A stretch of DNA of 25,222 nt from a virus. Position numbers and translations under genes: made by a program. How positions within the stretch are numbered: position 1 is the stretch's first letter; each line of letters starts with the position of its first letter. The notes beneath the pieces were generated by a model. The model was not told where the DNA came from and did not search any database. It was given only the letters and a program-made list of their open reading frames with translations. Shown piece after piece: positions 20,709-25,222 of the stretch. The stretch covers positions 1 through 25,222 of IMG/VR virus record IMGVR_UViG_3300031784_000188, one strand, 5' to 3'.

Positions 20709-22016
20709 TTAGCCACGTCCAGCTAAGTGCTGTGCGCTAAAACCACCCAAACGGTCTACATATTTGACACCGTGTGCTACATAGCCTTCTTGGCTCTCTG
20801 CACCACCCTGTAAGTATCCCTTGACTGGACTTTGCTTCCCAGCAATGTCTAAGTCATTATATATGTGCATTTTTAACTTGTATATCTCACCCCAAACTCT
20901 ATACAAATATAGCATACCTTTTTGATTAGCTTGGATGTGATTCAATATCATTTGTTTATTGTTATCTGTCATCTTTGCAGTAGCTAATTTTGTTTGAACA
21001 TAGTTCATAAAATCTTTACCCATCATCTTTAATGCATTATTGATAACAGCATCACGTTGTTTGGGTGTTTGACTAGCACTTAAGCTAGGTGCAATCTTTC
21101 GTACTTCATAGTTAATATAGCTGGTAAGAAATCCACGGAAAGCATCATTTGTTGTTTTGTTGGCTAAGGGTATTCCAGCTACAAACTTGTCAATGCTAGG
21201 AGCTAGTGGTGCTAACATTTTCTTAACTCGTTCAATAGCATCATCCCATCCTCCGGAATTCATTTCAGGAGTGATTGCCATCTTACTAGGAAGTATAGCT
21301 ATACTAGACTTTGGTGGAACTTGAAGTTGTCCTAAGCTACCATTGAGTGATTGTGCAAAATCAGTTGCTTTGTACGTTTCTTTTTTACCCTGTCGTCTAG
21401 CTTCTTGTGTAGCTTCTATTGCTTTTTGATGTGCATCAGCAGGTATGAACTGATGTATAGCTATACCAGCACGTTTACCTGTTATGTGTTGTTTTGCAAA
21501 ATCACTATTTGCTTGAATCTTGTACTCAATACCTGTAGGATTAGGTCTAAAAATATAGAATCCATTTGTGTCTGCTAACGGAGCACCAAACAGTACATCA
21601 CCCCAATAATACCCTAGTGTTTTAGGAGTTGCTTTTTGTAATCCAGGCCATAGATTAGTAACATCCTGTATCATAGTACCCCTGTCTACACCTCTGTTAA
21701 CATCATATTGTGCAAACTGTTTAGGGCTGAATACATTTCTACCACTGTCATCTACTTTGTCAAACATATGCTTGTCCATGACTCTGAATTTACCATCAGG
21801 ACCGTATCCAAATATCAATGCAGGACTACCGTCCCATTTGATTGTAGCTTGATCTGGCTGTTGTATAGTAGCTGTCATGTGTTTCAATGCGGTATCTAGC
21901 CCTCGACTACCTTGCATGATAACAATATCTTCAGGATGCGTTAAATGGGCTTTGGCTAATTCAGCCTCAGTCAATAGTAGTGCTGAAAGTTTATCAACAA
22001 TGTTACTTAGATCCAT
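20709..22016 (-). CDS. KWDG nucleotidyltransferase-like protein (ligase/capping superfamily motif)
   Basis: A 435-residue protein. Residues 59-64 read IKWDGSP, with K60-W-D62-G63 matching motif I (KxDG) of the ATP/GTP-dependent DNA/RNA ligase and mRNA-capping superfamily, where the Lys carries the nucleotide. Near the C-terminus, EGYV (410-413) and K418 in GVKYVDR fit motifs IV and V, but the gap from motif I is long and filled by a helical insert (about 250-390). Proteins of this kind occur in other T4-like phages without known activity. The N-terminus MDLSNIVDKLSALLLTE-A contains an L-x-E site as cut by T4 gp21-type protease, so packaging in the head is possible. It overlaps the upstream gene by TAATG. 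Whether it is active, and on what, is unknown. Confidence 0.6.
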   Translation of the reverse strand: MDLSNIVDKLSALLLTEAELAKAHLTHPEDIVIMQGSRGLDTALKHMTATIQQPDQATIKWDGSPALIFGYGPDGKFRVMDKHMFDKVDDSGRNVFSPKQFAQYDVNRGVDRGTMIQDVTNLWPGLQKATPKTLGYYWGDVLFGAPLADTNGFYIFRPNPTGIEYKIQANSDFAKQHITGKRAGIAIHQFIPADAHQKAIEATQEARRQGKKETYKATDFAQSLNGSLGQLQVPPKSSIAILPSKMAITPEMNSGGWDDAIERVKKMLAPLAPSIDKFVAGIPLANKTTNDAFRGFLTSYINYEVRKIAPSLSASQTPKQRDAVINNALKMMGKDFMNYVQTKLATAKMTDNNKQMILNHIQANQKGMLYLYRVWGEIYKLKMHIYNDLDIAGKQSPVKGYLQGGAESQEGYVAHGVKYVDRLGGFSAQHLAGRG

Positions 22017-23083
22017 TATCTTCTCTTAAACTTTTTAGACTCTTTTGGTTGTATATCACTAACATCTTGTGGTCTACTACCTGGACGGTATGCTTTTGAA
22101 ATAGATGGATCTCTAGGTAAATTAGATTTCATTTTACGTGACAATTCATCGGCAGCTTTATTATATCCCGGCATTGATTGTTCAGCATCTTTAGGGGGTG
22201 TAGTAGACTGAGTACTTGTTGGTCTAGTATTTTGTTGTGTTCCTTGATCGCCGGGATAAGGTGTACCTTTAGTTCCGGCTGCGCTTGAACCACCTATACC
22301 TGAAGTTAAATCTTTGATTACATGAGCATATCTTGAGGCATCTTTTCTGCTTAGTAGATACGCAACATCTCGTAAAATCTTGTCTAAATCACTAGCTGAA
22401 TTTGGTGTCCTATATAGTTGACCCAATGCATCCATTATCTTCTCAGCAGTTACACTAGTTTGATTAGGTGTACTAGTTGAAGCTTCGGGTTTGGCATTTA
22501 TTTGTTTATTTAGAGGTGCGACCGGTGAAGTGAGTGCAGGAGAATTTTTTGAATTAGGTGTCGTTGGTCCTGTTGGGCTAGGTGTTGTAGGACCAGTAGG
22601 TGTCGTAGGGCTAGGTGTTGTAGGACCAGTAGGTTGAGTTGGTGCACCACCTCCACCACGTCTCGGAGTAGATCCACCTGAAGCTTCTGGTGCACCACCA
22701 GTTTTTCTAGAGTCACGGTATTTGTCTGCTAATATATACATATAATTAGCAACTTTTTGTAAAGATCCTGCGCCTGGATTAGGTCCGGCTTGTGTAGAAA
22801 GTTTAGTTAAATTCTCTATTTCTATAGGAGTTAAATTCCAACCATATTGTGCGGCATATGTTTTTAAATAATCATCTAAATCAAATCCACCTACTCCTGC
22901 ACTTTTTGAAGATTTAACATTTAATGCTAATTGATTGGCAAATTTCTTTATAAAATTATTTTTAAGTGCAGCCTGTTGACCAGTCTGACCATATAATCCA
23001 CCGCCAGTTACTTTATATAAACCGGATTTAATTGTATCGGCTAGGTCTTCTTTAACAACTGGTCTAATCTCACTGATTTTCAT
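22016..23083 (-). CDS. Late-region protein with Pro/Thr/Gly-rich linker, unknown function
   Basis: A 355-residue protein. Residues 1-125 form a helical domain (MKISEIRPVVKEDLADTIKS, NNFIKKFANQLALNVKSS, YMYILADKYRDS). Residues 130-215 are a low-complexity linker rich in Pro, Thr, Ser and Gly with repeated TGPTTPSP units (152-176). A second small helical domain follows (AEKIMDALGQLYRTPNSASD, ILRDVAYLLSRKDASRYAHV), and the tail is basic (KESKKFKRR). No enzyme motif was seen. The M-K-I-S-E-I start resembles those of three other late proteins here. ATG 23083 is taken because the AGGA site is 6 bases upstream; ATG 23086 is also possible. It overlaps both neighbours, so the 23070-23318, this and the KWDG gene are likely one late operon from the promoter at 23339. 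Confidence 0.65.
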   Translation of the reverse strand: MKISEIRPVVKEDLADTIKSGLYKVTGGGLYGQTGQQAALKNNFIKKFANQLALNVKSSKSAGVGGFDLDDYLKTYAAQYGWNLTPIEIENLTKLSTQAGPNPGAGSLQKVANYMYILADKYRDSRKTGGAPEASGGSTPRRGGGGAPTQPTGPTTPSPTTPTGPTTPSPTGPTTPNSKNSPALTSPVAPLNKQINAKPEASTSTPNQTSVTAEKIMDALGQLYRTPNSASDLDKILRDVAYLLSRKDASRYAHVIKDLTSGIGGSSAAGTKGTPYPGDQGTQQNTRPTSTQSTTPPKDAEQSMPGYNKAADELSRKMKSNLPRDPSISKAYRPGSRPQDVSDIQPKESKKFKRR

Positions 23084-23318
23084 CATTTTTCCTTATACTT
23101 TTAGAAAATCTGCTCTTATCACGTGATTTAATAGCACTTAATAGTTTTTTCTCTAAAATAGATGCTTTTTCATTATCATAGTTCTTACCTATCATTTCTA
23201 ATAAGTTGATAGCACTGGTAATAATATGCTCGGCACGACTCTCAATGAGGTACTTAGTATCTTTTTGATCGCCAATGGCTTGTAGTTCTTCTAACAGGCT
23301 ACGTGTCTTTTTTTGCAT
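23070..23318 (-). CDS. Small conserved helical protein downstream of gp41
   Basis: An 82-residue, mostly helical basic protein (MQKKTRSLLEELQAIGDQKD, then KYLIESRAEHIITSAINLLE, and a Lys/Arg/Ser-rich C-terminus). A very similar short protein lies beside gp41 in T4-like aquatic phages, to my memory; its function is unknown. AGGGAA precedes the ATG by about 10 bases. Its late promoter overlaps the gp41 stop codon, and its own end overlaps the next gene by 14 bases. This suggests late co-expression with the 22016-23083 gene. Confidence 0.7.
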   Translation of the reverse strand: MQKKTRSLLEELQAIGDQKDTKYLIESRAEHIITSAINLLEMIGKNYDNEKASILEKKLLSAIKSRDKSRFSKSIRKNDENQ

Positions 23319-23338
23319 AATGCAGATTCCCTATTGAG

Positions 23339-23346
23339 TATTTATC
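23339..23346 (-). promoter_or_regulatory. T4-type late promoter (GATAAATA) after gp41
   Basis: GATAAATA on the minus strand, overlapping the gp41 stop codon and 21 bases before the ATG at 23318. It probably serves three overlapping late genes (23318 down to 20709). Confidence 0.7.
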
Positions 23347-24772
23347 ACTTTTTAAGATTGTTCAACATTGATTTTAATTTACTGCCCTGAACATCTGCCA
23401 TAACACGATTTGTAACTGGTTCTAATTCTGATTCTATTTTATTATTAAATTCAACATTATTGTCAACTACAGTAGATTGAGTCCGTAATTTACTCATAAT
23501 GTCATTGGGACTTGAATGAGATTGTTGCTTATCCCCATATCCCTCAGGATCGCTATCTGTGATACGCATGGTATCAATACTATATTCTAAATCAATTTTC
23601 TGACCTACGCCTGTTGAGCTACGTGATTTCATGCATTGAATCTGATACTTCCCACGCTCACGCATACTACGACTTGTAAAGATACCAAACACATTATCTG
23701 CTGTATTAATCTTACTGATACCACCTGCAATGTGACTATGATCGAACTCAATTTCTTCAACAGCACTACGATTTAACTGAGATGCTGTGACCATAAGAAT
23801 ACCTAATTCTTTTGCTAAATTACGTAATTCTTCTGAAACATATTTGTCTTTAATAAACTGATCGTTAGGATTAACTTTGACTGATACAGGCATAACGAGA
23901 TCCAAATAGTCAATCATTACAAAGTCAACTTTGATTCCTGTCTGAATCTGAACTTCTTTCAAATATGAACGAATGTCATTAACATTACTTTGTGCAGGCA
24001 AACCTTTGACACGATATTGTCCTGACTTCTTACCTACCATCTTAACTCTAAGTTCAGTGCCCTCAATATCTTTACGAATATCTCGGGTACTCATACTTGT
24101 TAACATTGCATCTGTACGCAATGACGTTAGTTCTTCGCTAAGTTCCAATGAAACATAAACACCACTTAATCCTTGTTGTAACCAGTTCAATGCAATGTTC
24201 ATCATGACCAATGATTTACCTGAACCTGAGCCACCTGCAAAGATATTCAATTCACCACGACTAAAGCCACCATACAACAATCTATCCATCTGGGGCCAAC
24301 CTGTACTAACTTGTCCACCTGCATTAAAATATTTGTTGATACGACTTTTAGGATCAGCGAAATAATCTGTACCCATGTCTCTTTGCAAACTGATTTGTAC
24401 CGCATCTTTGATTAGTTTCTCAACAGGACCAAAATCTCCCTTCTCAAGCATATCGGCTGACTTAAGAATTGCACGTTCTAGTTCTTGTCGTTTAGTAAAG
24501 GATTCAAATTCTTCTAAGAACCATTCTGTATGTTTTTCTCCGAATTCTTCGATTAGTGCAATGTCCATTCCTGTTGTTGCTTTAATCTGTGATATATCCG
24601 GAAGTATACTATACTTCTCGCTGTATTCTTTCATAAACTCAGCGACTGGTCTTATCGATTTATCAAAGTTGTCAGCATTCATAATGTTCATAACTCGGGT
24701 ATACAATTCCGAATTAGTTAACATCATCTGCAAAAACAATCTTTGTACGTCTACGTTATAGTCCTTTAGCAA
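23345..24772 (-). CDS. gp41: Replicative DNA helicase, gp41-like (DnaB family)
   Basis: A 475-residue hexameric 5'-3' helicase that unwinds DNA at the phage fork and works with the primase encoded just upstream. The RecA-like core starts near residue 155 (STGWPQMDRLLYGGFSRGEL). Walker A is GGSGSGKS (180-187, K186). Walker B is FVMIDYLDL (284-292, D288). TASQLNRSAVEE (329-340) contains the sensor Gln, and HIAGGISKINTADNVFGI follows. The N-terminal 150 residues are helical as in the family, and the C-terminal 70 or so are hydrophilic. Length matches T4 gp41 (475). The start is a TTG at 24772, preceded by AGGAAG, overlapping the primase end by 17 bases. A later start cannot be excluded. Confidence 0.93.
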   Translation of the reverse strand: MLKDYNVDVQRLFLQMMLTNSELYTRVMNIMNADNFDKSIRPVAEFMKEYSEKYSILPDISQIKATTGMDIALIEEFGEKHTEWFLEEFESFTKRQELERAILKSADMLEKGDFGPVEKLIKDAVQISLQRDMGTDYFADPKSRINKYFNAGGQVSTGWPQMDRLLYGGFSRGELNIFAGGSGSGKSLVMMNIALNWLQQGLSGVYVSLELSEELTSLRTDAMLTSMSTRDIRKDIEGTELRVKMVGKKSGQYRVKGLPAQSNVNDIRSYLKEVQIQTGIKVDFVMIDYLDLVMPVSVKVNPNDQFIKDKYVSEELRNLAKELGILMVTASQLNRSAVEEIEFDHSHIAGGISKINTADNVFGIFTSRSMRERGKYQIQCMKSRSSTGVGQKIDLEYSIDTMRITDSDPEGYGDKQQSHSSPNDIMSKLRTQSTVVDNNVEFNNKIESELEPVTNRVMADVQGSKLKSMLNNLKK

Positions 24773-25222
24773 TTTTCTTCCTGTTCATTTCTATTTTAAT
24801 TTTACTATTTGTTGCACTCTGTAGTATACTCATTAGGGTTGGTAACTTCCCATATCTTACTACAGCATCATTAACATCTTTGATATCAGCTTCCCAATTA
24901 GGTAAGCTAACTTGATAACCCAATTCTAATGCTCTGTCACACATCTTTAGTCCTGTCTTATCTCTGTCAGGAACTACAATAATTTGTTTATTTAATGTTG
25001 ATATTAATTGTGCTTGGTCATTGCTAATGTCATCGTGCATAACTGCGATACCGTCAATGCTTAATGCGTCAAATATACCTTCTGTCAATATACACACACT
25101 CCATTGATTCTTCTGTATATCAATATTGAATACGTAACCGGGTTGTTGTTCGTTAATGTATTTGGGGATTTTGTTGTCTAAGAATCTACTAGTGTGACCA
25201 ACGATTTTATTCTTATATGTAT
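24756..25222 (-). CDS. gp61: DNA primase, gp61-like (5' end cut by window edge)
   Basis: The protein makes RNA primers for lagging-strand synthesis in complex with gp41. About 155 C-terminal residues are visible. The TOPRIM core is clear: CILTEGIFDALSIDGIAVMH with the catalytic Glu in EGIFD, and IIVVPDRDKTGLKMCDRALE with the DxD of DRD. It ends with the family's ADIKDVNDAVVRYGKLPTL and a basic tail (NRKKIAKGL). The reading frame is open to the right edge (YKNKIVGHTSRFLD upstream), and the zinc-binding N-terminus is outside the window. Position directly before gp41 is as in T4. Confidence 0.92.
   Translation of the reverse strand, partial: TYKNKIVGHTSRFLDNKIPKYINEQQPGYVFNIDIQKNQWSVCILTEGIFDALSIDGIAVMHDDISNDQAQLISTLNKQIIVVPDRDKTGLKMCDRALELGYQVSLPNWEADIKDVNDAVVRYGKLPTLMSILQSATNSKIKIEMNRKKIAKGL

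Noticed and set aside
23973-24761. Plus-strand open frames opposite gp41
   Set aside because: They are antisense to a fully conserved helicase and have no ribosome site or recognisable motif.
1-25222. tRNA genes, integrase, attachment sites or replication origin
   Set aside because: No cloverleaf with a TTCGA-type arm, no integrase or recombinase signature and no origin-like iterons were seen by eye. A tRNA scan would be needed for certainty.

Overview
The window is part of the genome of a tailed phage of the T4-like (contractile-tail) group. The evidence is a tail sheath and tail tube pair in T4 order, neck proteins resembling gp13, gp14 and gp15, a primase-helicase pair (gp61, gp41) in T4 order, a gp1-like deoxynucleotide kinase, and T4-type late promoters. 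The AT-rich composition and the wording of the helicase, exonuclease, gp15 and small accessory proteins are closer, from memory of those families, to T4-like phages of aquatic bacteria (cyanophage and pelagiphage relatives) than to T4 itself. No photosynthesis gene, tRNA, integrase or CRISPR array was seen.

Layout. 1-4148 (minus): tail tube (cut by the window edge) and a very long sheath, each with its own late promoter, and a terminator between them. 4209-4553 (plus): a small zinc-ribbon protein, convergent with a dNMP kinase (4536-5168, minus) that has its own sigma70-like promoter. 5243-6622 (minus): a gp13-like neck protein and a probable head-packaged ADP-ribosyltransferase. 6662-9360 (minus): a tightly overlapping early operon of five genes, including a PD-(D/E)XK-like nuclease and a MazG-like pyrophosphohydrolase. 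9388-9446: a divergent control region with an early promoter leftward and a late promoter rightward. 9467-13652 (plus): gp14-like and gp15-like proteins and a Nudix hydrolase, interrupted by an opposite-strand GIY-YIG homing endonuclease. 13665-17388 (minus): a small structural protein and a repetitive 1046-residue fibre. 17394-18115 (minus): an exonuclease with a near-leaderless early promoter. 18125-20257 (minus): four late-region proteins of unknown role. 20270-23346 (minus): a small virion-type protein, a KWDG nucleotidyltransferase-like protein, a Pro/Thr-rich protein and a small conserved protein. 23345-25222 (minus): helicase and primase (cut by the window edge).

How it works together. 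Two promoter classes are visible. Early genes carry sigma70-like promoters with TACAAT at -10 and a 17-base spacer. Late genes carry GATAAATA, a variant of the T4 late element TATAAATA. At two places where an early gene is followed on the same strand by a late structural gene, a perfect inverted repeat covers the late gene's start region and overlaps the late promoter. Read-through RNA should fold and hide the start, while RNA begun at the late promoter lacks the 5' arm and should be translated. This is the arrangement known for T4 genes e, soc and 49.

The most interesting protein-level signal is a group of late proteins with short N-terminal peptides like the T4 capsid-targeting sequence. 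They include an ART-fold protein and a ligase/capping-type nucleotidyltransferase-like protein, and could be enzymes packaged in the head and delivered with the DNA. All functional calls come from reading the sequence; no database search was run.
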